Assembly: GCF_013623775.1 (NCBI RefSeq)
Contig: NZ_JABFAM010000008.1
Span: 1-64,000, forward strand
Length of the DNA stretch: 64,000 nucleotides
Source: Rufibacter sp. XAAS-G3-1
Lineage (GTDB): Bacteria; Bacteroidota; Bacteroidia; Cytophagales; Hymenobacteraceae
Direction of reading: 5' to 3'
Shown: one piece after another, positions 47,964 through 56,346 of the stretch
How the letters are laid out: the number at the start of each line of letters is the position of its first letter
How positions within the stretch are numbered: the stretch's first letter is position 1
The notes under the pieces: generated by a model
The model's input: only the letters and a program-made list of their open reading frames with translations
Databases searched by the model: none
Told to the model about the DNA's origin: nothing
Translations under genes and position numbers: made by a program

Positions 47964-49493
47964 ATGAATTCCGTTAAAATCAAATCTGCCCTCATCTCAG
48001 TGTACTACAAAGACGGCCTGGAGCCGTTGGTGCGCGAGTTGCAGAAACAAGGCGTGACCTTTTATTCCACCGGTGGTACCCAGACGTTTCTGGAAGGCCT
48101 GGGCGCCGAGGTGGTGGCCGTGGACAGCGTCACGGATTACCCGTCCATTTTTGGCGGGCGCGTGAAAACCCTGCACCCCAAAATCTTCGGGGGAATTCTG
48201 CACCGCCGCGGTCACGAACAAGACCAGCAGGAAGTAGCGCAGTTTCAGATTCCGGCCCTGGATTTGGTGATTGTGGACCTGTACCCGTTCGAGGAAACCG
48301 TGGCGTCCGGCGCCGCAGAAGAAGACGTGATTGAGAAAATCGACATCGGGGGCATTTCCCTCATCCGCGCCGCGGCGAAGAACTTCCAGGATGTGCTCAT
48401 CGTGTCTTCGCGCGAGCAGTACAGTGAGGTGGTAGAGCTGCTGCAAACCAAAGAGGGCAACACCGACTTAGCTGACCGCAAGCGGTTCGCGGCCAAAGCC
48501 TTTGATATTTCCTCGCACTATGACACCCACATCTTCCATTATCTGAGCCAGGAACAGGACTTGGCCCCCGCGTTCAAGCAGAGCCAGCGCCAAAGCCAGA
48601 CCCTGCGTTACGGCGAGAACCCGCACCAAAGCGGCACCTTCTACGGCGATTTAGAAGCCCTTTTTGATAAACTGAACGGAAAAGAGCTGTCTTACAACAA
48701 CCTGGTAGACGTAGATGCCGCCGTTCTTTTAATGGCTGAATTCGCTGATCAACCGGCCGTCGCCATTCTCAAGCACACCAATGCCTGCGGCGTGGCCGTC
48801 GCCGATTCTTTGCACCAGGCCTACGTGAACGCCCTGGCCTGCGACCCAATCTCCGCCTTCGGAGGCGTGATCATCACCAATAAAACCATAGACCTGGCTA
48901 CCGCCGAAGAGCTGAACAAACTGTTCTTCGAGGTACTGATTGCGCCGGAGTTTGACCAAGATGCCCTGGAACTGCTACGGTCTAAGAAAAACCGCATCCT
49001 GCTGCGTCAGAAGCCCGTGCAAATGCCGTCCAAGCTGTTTAAAACCTTGCTGAACGGCGTAATTGAGCAAGACAAAGACCTAGCCGTTGAAACCGCCGCT
49101 GATTTCAAAACCGTGACCCAACGCGGTCCGTCTGCAGAAGAAGTGCAAGGCCTGGAATTCGCCTTGAAGGTTTGTAAGCACACCAAATCCAACACCATTG
49201 TGCTGGCCCGCGGAAACCAGTTGCTCGCCAGCGGTGTGGGCCAAACCTCCCGCGTAGATGCGCTGCGCCAGGCTATTGAAAAAGCCCAGGGCTTCGGGTT
49301 TGATCTGGAGGGGGCTGTCATGGCCTCAGACGCGTTCTTCCCGTTCCCAGACTGCGTAGAGATTGCCGCCGAAGCCGGGATCACCGCCGTGGTGCAGCCC
49401 GGCGGTTCCATCAAAGACCAGGATTCCATCCAGGCCTGCGATGCCCGCAACATGGCCATGGTCATGACCGGCGTGCGTCACTTCAAACATTAA
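47964..49493 (+). CDS. purH: Bifunctional AICAR transformylase/IMP cyclohydrolase
   Basis: 509 residues, the usual length. The N-terminal IMP cyclohydrolase domain has LISVYYKDGLEPLVRELQ, YSTGGTQTFLEG and the SIFGGRVKTLHPKIFGGIL motif. The C-terminal AICAR transformylase has LRYGENPHQSG (catalytic His), NNLVDVDAA, ILKHTNACGVA (catalytic Lys-His) and SDAFFPFPDCVE. It carries out the last two steps to IMP. It follows purN by about 210 bases, with a strong terminator after it. Confidence 0.97.
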   Translation: MNSVKIKSALISVYYKDGLEPLVRELQKQGVTFYSTGGTQTFLEGLGAEVVAVDSVTDYPSIFGGRVKTLHPKIFGGILHRRGHEQDQQEVAQFQIPALDLVIVDLYPFEETVASGAAEEDVIEKIDIGGISLIRAAAKNFQDVLIVSSREQYSEVVELLQTKEGNTDLADRKRFAAKAFDISSHYDTHIFHYLSQEQDLAPAFKQSQRQSQTLRYGENPHQSGTFYGDLEALFDKLNGKELSYNNLVDVDAAVLLMAEFADQPAVAILKHTNACGVAVADSLHQAYVNALACDPISAFGGVIITNKTIDLATAEELNKLFFEVLIAPEFDQDALELLRSKKNRILLRQKPVQMPSKLFKTLLNGVIEQDKDLAVETAADFKTVTQRGPSAEEVQGLEFALKVCKHTKSNTIVLARGNQLLASGVGQTSRVDALRQAIEKAQGFGFDLEGAVMASDAFFPFPDCVEIAAEAGITAVVQPGGSIKDQDSIQACDARNMAMVMTGVRHFKH

Positions 49494-49515
49494 TCTCACT
49501 CATATTGATCAACAG

Positions 49516-49554
49516 AAAGCCCGGCCACTCAAGTAGAGGCCGGGCTTCGTTTTT
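49516..49554 (+). terminator. purH terminator
   Basis: AAAGCCCGGCC, an 11-base loop and GGCCGGGCTT form a perfect 10-bp hairpin followed by CGTTTTT, 23 bases past the stop codon. Confidence 0.9.
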
Positions 49555-49623
49555 GGCTTCTTTTCTGAAAATAGTTCTAAAACCCAATCACCTAAAGTGT
49601 CTTCCGTAACTAGTTAGAACCTC

Positions 49624-49701
49624 CTGGCGCAAGCGTCCGCTTGTGTCTGCCCGCATGGCAGATCATAAATGCCCGCGGACACAAGCGGACGCTTGCGCCA
49701 G
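49624..49701. repeat. Perfect 24-bp inverted repeat
   Basis: CTGGCGCAAGCGTCCGCTTG plus TGTC at 49624-49647 pairs without mismatch with 49678-49701, leaving a 30-base loop. The core CTGGCGCAAGC also appears once inside MITE-B copy 1 (near 46528), so the arm belongs to a dispersed family. Confidence 0.85.
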
Positions 49702-49818
49702 AAAACCAAGGAAAGCAGGTAAATACCAGTTGGTGTAAAATGGGTAGTCCTTTAAAGTAATGATTTCACACGCGTCTGAGAGGCGAGCGGGTGTTCTGTT
49801 CTAGCATATCATTACTTT

Positions 49819-50020
49819 GAGGTTGTTTAGAGTTTTCAGACTGTTTTCCTAAAAACAGCCTGAAAACGGCGGTATAAACGGATGCTTGTGCCACTGTACA
49901 GATACCCTCTTGTTTTATGCCTATTTTCATAAAAACAGCCTAAAAATGCTGGCCTACATGGCCCCTCGCACCAGAGGAATTGCTTTAGATGCCGGTTAAT
50001 GAAAAACTCTAAACAGGTTC
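49819..50020 (-). mobile_element. MITE-B copy 2
   Basis: 202 bp with ends GAGGTTGTTTAGAGTTTT and AAAACTCTAAACAGGTTC, TTT on both sides. Read in reverse it aligns end to end with the copy at 46399-46603, including CCGGCAT, AAAGCAATTC, CTCTGG and the two internal palindromes. Confidence 0.85.
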
Positions 50021-50331
50021 TTTGCTAGAACTATCCTGAAACCGAGCCGGAGGGAACCAGATTTGGAGAACTTAAAGATCTGCGTTAAGGCAAGCCGATG
50101 ATCAGCTTCCGTCCATAATATTTCTTCCGTTCTGCCAGTTATGTAGGTGAATGCCGGTGAAATGCGGCTGTTTTGGAGTTTTTCTACAGAAAATAGTCTA
50201 AAAGCTGAACTGTCTCACGCGCAAGCGTAATTATTAGCGGGAAATACGTAATTTCGCGCCATTAAAGTACCTTGTAGAGGAAATAGATTTCATATATAGC
50301 ATTCTAACAGTGAATGCACCACAGACAAATA

Positions 50332-51360
50332 ATGGGATTATTTAATTTTTTTACTTCTGATATAGCGATTGATTTGGGTACGGCCAATACCCTCATCATT
50401 CATAATGATAAAATTGTAGTTGACGAGCCTTCCATCATTGCCCTTGACCGCCGAACCAACAAAGTTCTGGCGGTAGGGCGTGAGGCGCAGCAGATGCACG
50501 AGAAAACCCACGAGAACATCAAAACCATTCGTCCGCTCAAAGACGGCGTCATCGCTGACTTTACCGCCGCCGAGATGATGATCAGAGGGTTGATCAAGAT
50601 GATTGACAAAGGCAAGAAACGCCTGTTCCAGCCCTCGTACCGCATGGTGGTGTGTATTCCCTCCGGGATTACCGAGGTGGAAAAACGCGCCGTGAAAGAC
50701 TCCTGTGAGCACGCCGATGCCCGCGAGGTCTGGATGATCCAGGAACCCATGGCCGCCGCCATTGGGATTGGGATTGACGTGGAGCAACCCATTGGCACCA
50801 TGGTGGTGGACATAGGAGGCGGTACCACTGAGATTGCCGTCATTGCCTTGTCTGGGATTGTGTGCGACCAGTCCATCCGCGTAGCGGGAGACGTGTTCAA
50901 CAAAGACATCTTAGACCACATGCGCCGCCAGCACAACCTGTTGATTGGCGAGCGGTCAGCGGAGAAAATCAAGATTGAGGTAGGGGCGGTGTTGACCGAA
51001 CTGGACAACCCGCCCGCCGACTTTGATATCAGGGGCCGGGACTTGATGACCGGTATCCCGAAGGTGATCAAGGTAACGTACCAGGAAATCGCCATCGCGC
51101 TGGATAAGTCGGTGTCTAAGATAGAGGAGGCCGTTCTCAAAGCGCTGGAGATTGCGCCGCCGGAGCTGTCTGCGGATATTTACGATAACGGGATTCACCT
51201 CATTGGGGGCGGGGCGTTGCTCAGGGGCCTGGACAAGCGACTGGCCGCCAAGACCAAACTGCCCATCCACATTGCCGAAGACCCGTTAAGAGCCGTGGTG
51301 CGGGGCACCGGTGCGGCCGTGAAAAACATTGAAGCTTTCCGCAACGTGCTGTTGAGCTAA
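50332..51360 (+). CDS. mreB: Rod-shape actin homologue MreB
   Basis: 342 residues from ATG 50332 (MGLFNFFTSDIAIDLGTANTL); an upstream start at 50314 adds six unlikely residues. Actin-fold motifs: phosphate 1 DIAIDLGTANT, phosphate 2 MVVDIGGGTTEIAVI near 155-169, connect 2 and adenosine motif HLIGGGALLRGLDKRL near 295-310. MreB filaments direct lateral wall synthesis with MreC, MreD, PBP2 and RodA, all encoded next in order. Confidence 0.97.
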   Translation: MGLFNFFTSDIAIDLGTANTLIIHNDKIVVDEPSIIALDRRTNKVLAVGREAQQMHEKTHENIKTIRPLKDGVIADFTAAEMMIRGLIKMIDKGKKRLFQPSYRMVVCIPSGITEVEKRAVKDSCEHADAREVWMIQEPMAAAIGIGIDVEQPIGTMVVDIGGGTTEIAVIALSGIVCDQSIRVAGDVFNKDILDHMRRQHNLLIGERSAEKIKIEVGAVLTELDNPPADFDIRGRDLMTGIPKVIKVTYQEIAIALDKSVSKIEEAVLKALEIAPPELSADIYDNGIHLIGGGALLRGLDKRLAAKTKLPIHIAEDPLRAVVRGTGAAVKNIEAFRNVLLS

Positions 51361-51372
51361 ACACACGCGCCC

Positions 51373-52278
51373 ATGCGGAAACTCTTTATTTTTATCTTCC
51401 GGATTAGGGCTTTTCTGGTGTTCCTGCTGTTGGAGGGCGTTTCTTTGTACCTCTTGTACCGAAGCAACACCTACCACAGTGCGGCCTTCTACCAGTCGTC
51501 TAACTATTACGTGGGGCGTGTGCTGGAGATCCAGAGCCAGGTGGCTGATTATTTCCGGCTGACGGAGGTAAACCAAGGCCTGGCGCAGGAGAATGCCCGT
51601 TTGCGCGGTCTGCTTACGCAAAGGAAGGAGCAGCAGTTAGATGACAGCTTGGGTACCGTCAAGGATTCCCTTTTTGTGAACGCCACTACAACTGACCCCC
51701 AGGATTCTCTCTTGGCGGTGCTGGATACGCTTGGCCCGGCGGTCTTCACCTACCGGCCGGCGCGGGTCACCAGCAATTCTGTGCGCGGGCTGAACAACCA
51801 CCTGACCCTTAATGTAGGGACAGATGCCGGTATACAGGCGGGCATGGGCGTTTTAACCGCCAACGGGGTAGTGGGAAGAGTCAAAGCGGTGTCCAGGCAT
51901 TACGCCACCGTTACCTCACTGCTGCACTCCCAAACGCTGATCTCGGTGAAACTGCGGCGGAACAAAAGCCTGGGTTCCATTAGGTGGGATACGGAAGATT
52001 CCAAAACGGCCAGTCTGCACTACATTCCGTTGAGCGAGAGAATCTTCAAAGGCGACTCTGTGGTGACTTCCGGGGCCGGGGGCATTTATCCGCCGGGTAT
52101 TCTGGTGGGGCGCGTGGTAAGTGTGCGCAAAGAGCTTGACAAAAGCTTCTACACCATCTTGGTGCAGCTGAGCGTTGACTTTGAGAAACTGTCTTACGTG
52201 TACGTGGTAGAAAACAAACGCAAGCCCGAACTGGACAGCTTGCTGCTTAGATCAGGCATAACCGAAGGGAATGAATAG
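51373..52278 (+). CDS. mreC: Rod-shape protein MreC
   Basis: 301 residues: one N-terminal membrane helix (LFIFIFRIRAFLVFLLLEGVSL), a coiled coil (residues about 50-85, FRLTEVNQGLAQENARLRGLL) and the beta-barrel core (NHLTLNVGTDAGIQAGMGVLTANGVVGRVKAVS, DSVVTSGAGGIYPPGILVGRV). It links MreB to PBP2 in the periplasm. It starts 12 bases after mreB and overlaps mreD. Confidence 0.95.
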   Translation: MRKLFIFIFRIRAFLVFLLLEGVSLYLLYRSNTYHSAAFYQSSNYYVGRVLEIQSQVADYFRLTEVNQGLAQENARLRGLLTQRKEQQLDDSLGTVKDSLFVNATTTDPQDSLLAVLDTLGPAVFTYRPARVTSNSVRGLNNHLTLNVGTDAGIQAGMGVLTANGVVGRVKAVSRHYATVTSLLHSQTLISVKLRRNKSLGSIRWDTEDSKTASLHYIPLSERIFKGDSVVTSGAGGIYPPGILVGRVVSVRKELDKSFYTILVQLSVDFEKLSYVYVVENKRKPELDSLLLRSGITEGNE

Positions 52279-52795
52279 TTTTAGGTTCATACATGTCATT
52301 CAGTTTGTGGTCTTGATGGGCCTGCAGGTGCTGCTCATGCGCAACCTGGTGCTGTTTGAGACTGGGTTCTGCTTTGTCTACATCGGGTTTATCCTGTTCC
52401 TGCCCCTTGAGATAGACAAGGTCTTGCTGTTGCTGCTGGGCTTTGTCTGCGGGTTCACCATTGACCTTTTCTATGACACCTCTGGGATGCATGCCGCCGC
52501 TACGGTATTGATGGCGTACCTGCGGCCGTCTATGCTCAAATTGCTCACGCCCCGCGACGGGTATGAGGTCTCAGACCATGCCAGTTTGCCTTCTATGGGC
52601 TGGCTTTGGTTTCTTACCTACGGCCTGGCGCTTATCTTTGTGCACCATTTCACCCTATTTTTTCTGGAGCTCAACGGATTTAAACTGATAGGTTTTACGT
52701 TAGCCAAGATAGTCGCCAGTACATTGTTCACCGGAACCGTACTGGTGATCTTCCAAATGTTATTTTTTGAGCGAAGGGCAAGAGGTTTTAGATGA
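52271..52795 (+). CDS. mreD: Rod-shape membrane protein MreD
   Basis: 174 residues, almost wholly hydrophobic with about five membrane segments (FIHVIQFVVLMGLQVLLM; FCFVYIGFILFLPL; VLLLLLGFVCGFTIDLFYDT; WLWFLTYGLALIFVHHF; IVASTLFTGTVLVIFQMLF). The order and overlaps with mreC (8 bases) and mrdA (4 bases) identify it, since MreD proteins vary strongly in sequence. Confidence 0.9.
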   Translation: MNSFRFIHVIQFVVLMGLQVLLMRNLVLFETGFCFVYIGFILFLPLEIDKVLLLLLGFVCGFTIDLFYDTSGMHAAATVLMAYLRPSMLKLLTPRDGYEVSDHASLPSMGWLWFLTYGLALIFVHHFTLFFLELNGFKLIGFTLAKIVASTLFTGTVLVIFQMLFFERRARGFR

Positions 52796-54630
52796 AGTAC
52801 TTAGAAGGCCGCAAATACGTCATTCAAGCAATTTTTATAGCGATAGGGGCGGTTTATCTCATCAAGCTTTTCTACATACAGGTACTGGACAGCAGCTACA
52901 AAACCGCCGCCGAAAGCAATGCCATGCGCCGGGTGGTGCAGTATCCGTTCAGAGGACTGGTGTATGACCGCCACGGAACCCTGCTGGTGGAAAATACTCC
53001 CGTGTATGATTTAATGGTAGTACCCAAAGAAGCCCGTGCCATTGATACCCTCAAATTCTGCCAATTGGTAGGCATGACCTTGCCCGAGTACCGGGAGAAA
53101 ATCACCGCCGCCAAGAAATACTCTTACGTGAAACCGTCGCCGTTTCTACAGCGGCTCACCAACGCCGAGTTTGCGGCCATCCAAGACAACCTGGTAGATT
53201 TCCCGGGGTTCTACATCAATGCCCGTACCGTGAGAAGTTACCCGCATTCCAGCCTGGCGCACGCCTTGGGCTATATTGGGGAGATCAGCCCAAGGCAGTT
53301 GGAAGATAGCTCTTACCACGGCTACCGCCAAGGCGATTACCTGGGCATCAGCGGGATTGAGCGGGAGTATGAAAAGTACCTGATGGGCAAGCGGGGGGTA
53401 AAATACACCATGGTAAACGTGCGGGGCATTGAGAAAGGCTCTTTCAAAGACGGCGCCTATGACACGCTCTCTGAGGCCGGGCAGAACCTGGTGACCACCA
53501 TTGACCTCAAATTGCAGGAATACGGCGAGAAACTTATGTCGGGCGGGAAGGTAGGCAGTATTGTGGCCATTGAGCCCCAAACCGGCGAGATCCTGGCTCT
53601 GGTGTCGGCGCCGTATTTTGATCCATCGCTGCTGACCGGAAAGGAGTTGGGGAATAACTACATGAAGTTGCTCCGTGACCCTGCCAAACCGCTGTTCAAC
53701 CGTCCGCTAATGGCCACGTACCCGCCGGGCTCCATCTTCAAACTGGCGCAGGCCCTGATTGCCATGCAGGAAGGCGTGCTCACGCCAGAGACGGGCTACG
53801 CGTGCAACTGGTCTCTGGTGAAGTGTTCGCACCGGCACCCGTACGCGTCTAACCTGTACATTGCCATTGAGCACTCCTGCAACCCTTATTTCTACCAGGT
53901 GTTCCGCTCGGTGGTGAACCGGGGCAAGTACCGCAACGTGTACGAAGATGCCCGCCAAGGCCTGGACAACTGGAACAAGCACATCAAGACGTTCGGGTTT
54001 GCCAGCAGCCTGGACATAGACTTGCCCGGCGAGAAAAAAGGAATGATGCCGAATGCCAACTTCTACGACCGCATCTACAAACGCGACGGCTGGAAATATC
54101 CTACTATTTACTCGGTGAGCATTGGGCAGGGCGAGACGGGCGTAACCCCGCTGCAGATGGCGAACTTTGCCGCCACCATCGCCAACCGGGGGTTTTACTA
54201 CAAGCCCCACATTGTGCGCTCCGTGGGAGAAAATGGAAAACCGCTGCCCGAGTACTTGGTGAAGAATTACACATCCGTAGATCCTATGTATTTTCCGCCG
54301 GTGGTGGACGGCATGCAGTTGGTGGTAGACAAAGGAACCGGCAGAAACGCCAGCTTAAAGCACATAGGCGTGACCGTGTGCGGAAAAACCGGCACGGTGC
54401 AGAACCCCCACGGCAAAGACCACTCGGTGTTTATTGCCTTTGCCCCCAAAGAGAACCCTAAGATTGCCATTGCGGTGTACGTAGAGAACGCCGGGGGCGG
54501 GGCCATTGCCGCCGCGCCCATGGCCAGTCTCATGATTGAAAAATACCTCACAGATACCGTGAAGACCACCCACCGCAAGCGTTGGGAAGCAGACATGATC
54601 AGCGGTGGTTTCTACAAATGGTCTGATTAG
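52792..54630 (+). CDS. mrdA: Penicillin-binding protein 2 (elongasome transpeptidase)
   Basis: 612 residues: N-terminal anchor (VIQAIFIAIGAVYLIKLFY), PBP dimerisation domain (RGLVYDRHGTLLVEN, FYINARTVRSYPHSSLAHALGYIG) and transpeptidase domain with SxxK at Ser314 (YPPGSIFKLAQ), SxN as HSCN near 363, and KTG at Lys532 (GKTGTVQNPHGKD). It cross-links peptidoglycan during elongation and is the target of mecillinam-type beta-lactams. It sits in the shape operon just before rodA. Confidence 0.96.
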   Translation: MKYLEGRKYVIQAIFIAIGAVYLIKLFYIQVLDSSYKTAAESNAMRRVVQYPFRGLVYDRHGTLLVENTPVYDLMVVPKEARAIDTLKFCQLVGMTLPEYREKITAAKKYSYVKPSPFLQRLTNAEFAAIQDNLVDFPGFYINARTVRSYPHSSLAHALGYIGEISPRQLEDSSYHGYRQGDYLGISGIEREYEKYLMGKRGVKYTMVNVRGIEKGSFKDGAYDTLSEAGQNLVTTIDLKLQEYGEKLMSGGKVGSIVAIEPQTGEILALVSAPYFDPSLLTGKELGNNYMKLLRDPAKPLFNRPLMATYPPGSIFKLAQALIAMQEGVLTPETGYACNWSLVKCSHRHPYASNLYIAIEHSCNPYFYQVFRSVVNRGKYRNVYEDARQGLDNWNKHIKTFGFASSLDIDLPGEKKGMMPNANFYDRIYKRDGWKYPTIYSVSIGQGETGVTPLQMANFAATIANRGFYYKPHIVRSVGENGKPLPEYLVKNYTSVDPMYFPPVVDGMQLVVDKGTGRNASLKHIGVTVCGKTGTVQNPHGKDHSVFIAFAPKENPKIAIAVYVENAGGGAIAAAPMASLMIEKYLTDTVKTTHRKRWEADMISGGFYKWSD

Positions 54631-54640
54631 CGAAAGAGAA

Positions 54641-55918
54641 ATGCGCACTTCCTATAAAATTGCCAACAACATAGACTGGGTCACCATTGGGCTGTACCTG
54701 CTCATGGTCACGCTGGGCTGGATGAACATCTACGCGGCCGTCTACAACCCAGAGCACGTCACCAGCATCTTTGACTTCACCCTGAACTCGGGCAAGCAAT
54801 TGGCCTGGATTGGCACGTCGCTGGTGATCATCATCATGTTGTTCGCCATTGACTACAAGGCGTATGACTCGCTGGCCTACGGTATTTACTGGTTTGTGAT
54901 TCTAGTGCTGTTGGGTACCTTGCTGTTGGCTTCGCCGATCAAAGGCTCCCGCTCCTGGCTCGTGATCACTGAGTCTGTGCGCTTGCAGCCCGCCGAGTTC
55001 GCCAAGTTCGCCACGGCCCTGGCGGTGTCTAAGTTCATGAGCAACATCAACCTGCGGCAACAGAACTGGAAAGACCAGGCCAAACTGGCGGGGCTGACGC
55101 TGTTGCCGCCCATCATTATCGTTCTCCAGAACGAAACCGGTTCTGCGTTGGTGTTCGCGGCCTTCACGCTGGCGTTCTTTAGGGAAGGAATGTCGCCCCT
55201 GATTCTCATCATTGGCGCGGTAGCCGTATTTGTCTTTGTGCTCACGCTCCTGATTCCGCAGTGGTACCTGGCGGGCATTATTACGGTCTTGATGGGGGCG
55301 TACCTCTGGCTCAACTTCCACCGGATTAAGCGGTACCTGCCCACCTACATAGGCATGTGGGCGGTCATTCTGGCGGTGGTGTTCAGTGTGACCTACTTTA
55401 TTGACAACGTTTTGCAGGAGCACCAGCAGAACCGGATCAAAGTATTGGTAGACCCTGAGATTGATCCTTTGGGTGTGGGCTGGAACGTGACCCAATCCAA
55501 GATAGCCATCGGCTCTGGCGGCTTCTTCGGCAAAGGCTTTCTGGAAGGTACCCAAACCAAATTCGACTTCGTGCCCGAGCAAAGCACCGACTTTATCTTC
55601 TGCACCGTGGGCGAAGAGCACGGCTGGCTGGGCAGCCTGGTCATCATCGCCTTATTCATGGCCTTGCTGACGCGCATCATCCATGTGGCCGAGCGGCAGC
55701 GGTCGGTGTTTGGGCGTACCTATGGGTACTGCGTGGCTTCCATCATCTTTTTCCATTTTCTGGTGAACGTGGGCATGACCATCGGGCTGGCCCCGGTAGT
55801 GGGCATTCCGCTGCCGTTCTTCAGCTACGGCGGATCGTCTTTGTGGTCTTTCACCATTCTGCTGTTCATCCTGCTCGCCATTGATGCCCACCGCAAACTA
55901 GATCTGGGCCGAGGGTAA
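54641..55918 (+). CDS. rodA: SEDS peptidoglycan glycosyltransferase RodA
   Basis: About 425 residues from ATG 54641 (MRTSYKIANNIDWVTIGLYLLM), 10 bases after mrdA; an upstream start would overlap mrdA. About ten membrane segments. SEDS hallmarks: GSRSWL near residue 104, LQPAEFAKFATALAVSKF near 116, PEQSTDFIFCTVGEEHGWLGSL near 311 and PLPFFSYGGSSLWSF near 393. It polymerises glycan strands as partner of PBP2. Confidence 0.96.
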   Translation: MRTSYKIANNIDWVTIGLYLLMVTLGWMNIYAAVYNPEHVTSIFDFTLNSGKQLAWIGTSLVIIIMLFAIDYKAYDSLAYGIYWFVILVLLGTLLLASPIKGSRSWLVITESVRLQPAEFAKFATALAVSKFMSNINLRQQNWKDQAKLAGLTLLPPIIIVLQNETGSALVFAAFTLAFFREGMSPLILIIGAVAVFVFVLTLLIPQWYLAGIITVLMGAYLWLNFHRIKRYLPTYIGMWAVILAVVFSVTYFIDNVLQEHQQNRIKVLVDPEIDPLGVGWNVTQSKIAIGSGGFFGKGFLEGTQTKFDFVPEQSTDFIFCTVGEEHGWLGSLVIIALFMALLTRIIHVAERQRSVFGRTYGYCVASIIFFHFLVNVGMTIGLAPVVGIPLPFFSYGGSSLWSFTILLFILLAIDAHRKLDLGRG

Positions 55919-56061
55919 GCCGCGTAGCAGGTAGCACGTATCAAGTAGCAAGATATTCTTCTGTTTTTAGCCTGTTTTTAGGAAAGTGGGCTCAAAACAG
56001 AAGTGCAGGAGACGCTCGTAGAGCCTTCGGGCACCACAAGTTATTTTGAGCTGCTAACTGC

Positions 56062-56130
56062 CTCTGGCGCGAGTTTTTAAACTCGTGCCAGAGGATGATG
56101 CGAGTCCCCAGACTCGCCGAGAACCACAAG
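56062..56130 (+). repeat. Two-hairpin element, copy 2
   Basis: CTGGCGCGAGTTT / AAACTCGTG and GCGAGTC CCCA GACTCGC followed by GAGAACCAC. Compared with the copy at 26479, hairpin 1 differs at paired positions on both arms, so pairing is kept. Confidence 0.6.
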
Positions 56131-56276
56131 CAATATCGTTGTGCGTAGAGTTAGCGTCAGCGCTCTACGCACCAACGGACAGCCAATCTCCTGATTGGCG
56201 AAAAGGGAAGGCAATCGACACAGACGTTCGCAGGTTCTCCGAACGCTACAAGGTCTTGTCAGTTAACAGATAAACT

Positions 56277-56316
56277 AAAAACGCCTGCCTCTTCTATAGA
56301 AGAGGCAGGCGTTTTT
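56277..56316. terminator. Bidirectional terminator
   Basis: AAAACGCCTGCCTCTTC and GAAGAGGCAGGCGTTTTT form a 17-bp perfect hairpin with a 4-base loop, U-rich on both strands. It separates the rodA side from the convergent gene at 56347. Confidence 0.92.
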
Positions 56317-56346
56317 GGCTTGTTTTGGCAAAAGTAGGCGAAAAGC

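Larger units (their letters stand above)
49555..50331. other. Repeat-filled purH-mreB intergenic region
   Basis: No gene seen. Besides the two elements listed separately it has palindromes of the 37-bp family near 49550-49585, 49830-49867, 49915-49950 and 50170-50205. The stretch 50206-50331 before mreB should contain its promoter (TACCTTG at about 50269-50275 is the best box). Confidence 0.5.
55919..56346. other. Repeat-rich region between convergent rodA and a hypothetical gene
   Basis: Contains a 37-bp-family palindrome at 55963-56000, the two-hairpin element at 56062-56130, a repeat related to those at 26.4 and 46.9 kb (GCAGGTTCTCCGAACGCTAC near 56230-56249), the terminator at 56277-56316 and a second palindrome-like copy at 56313-56348. 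No gene seen. Confidence 0.5.
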
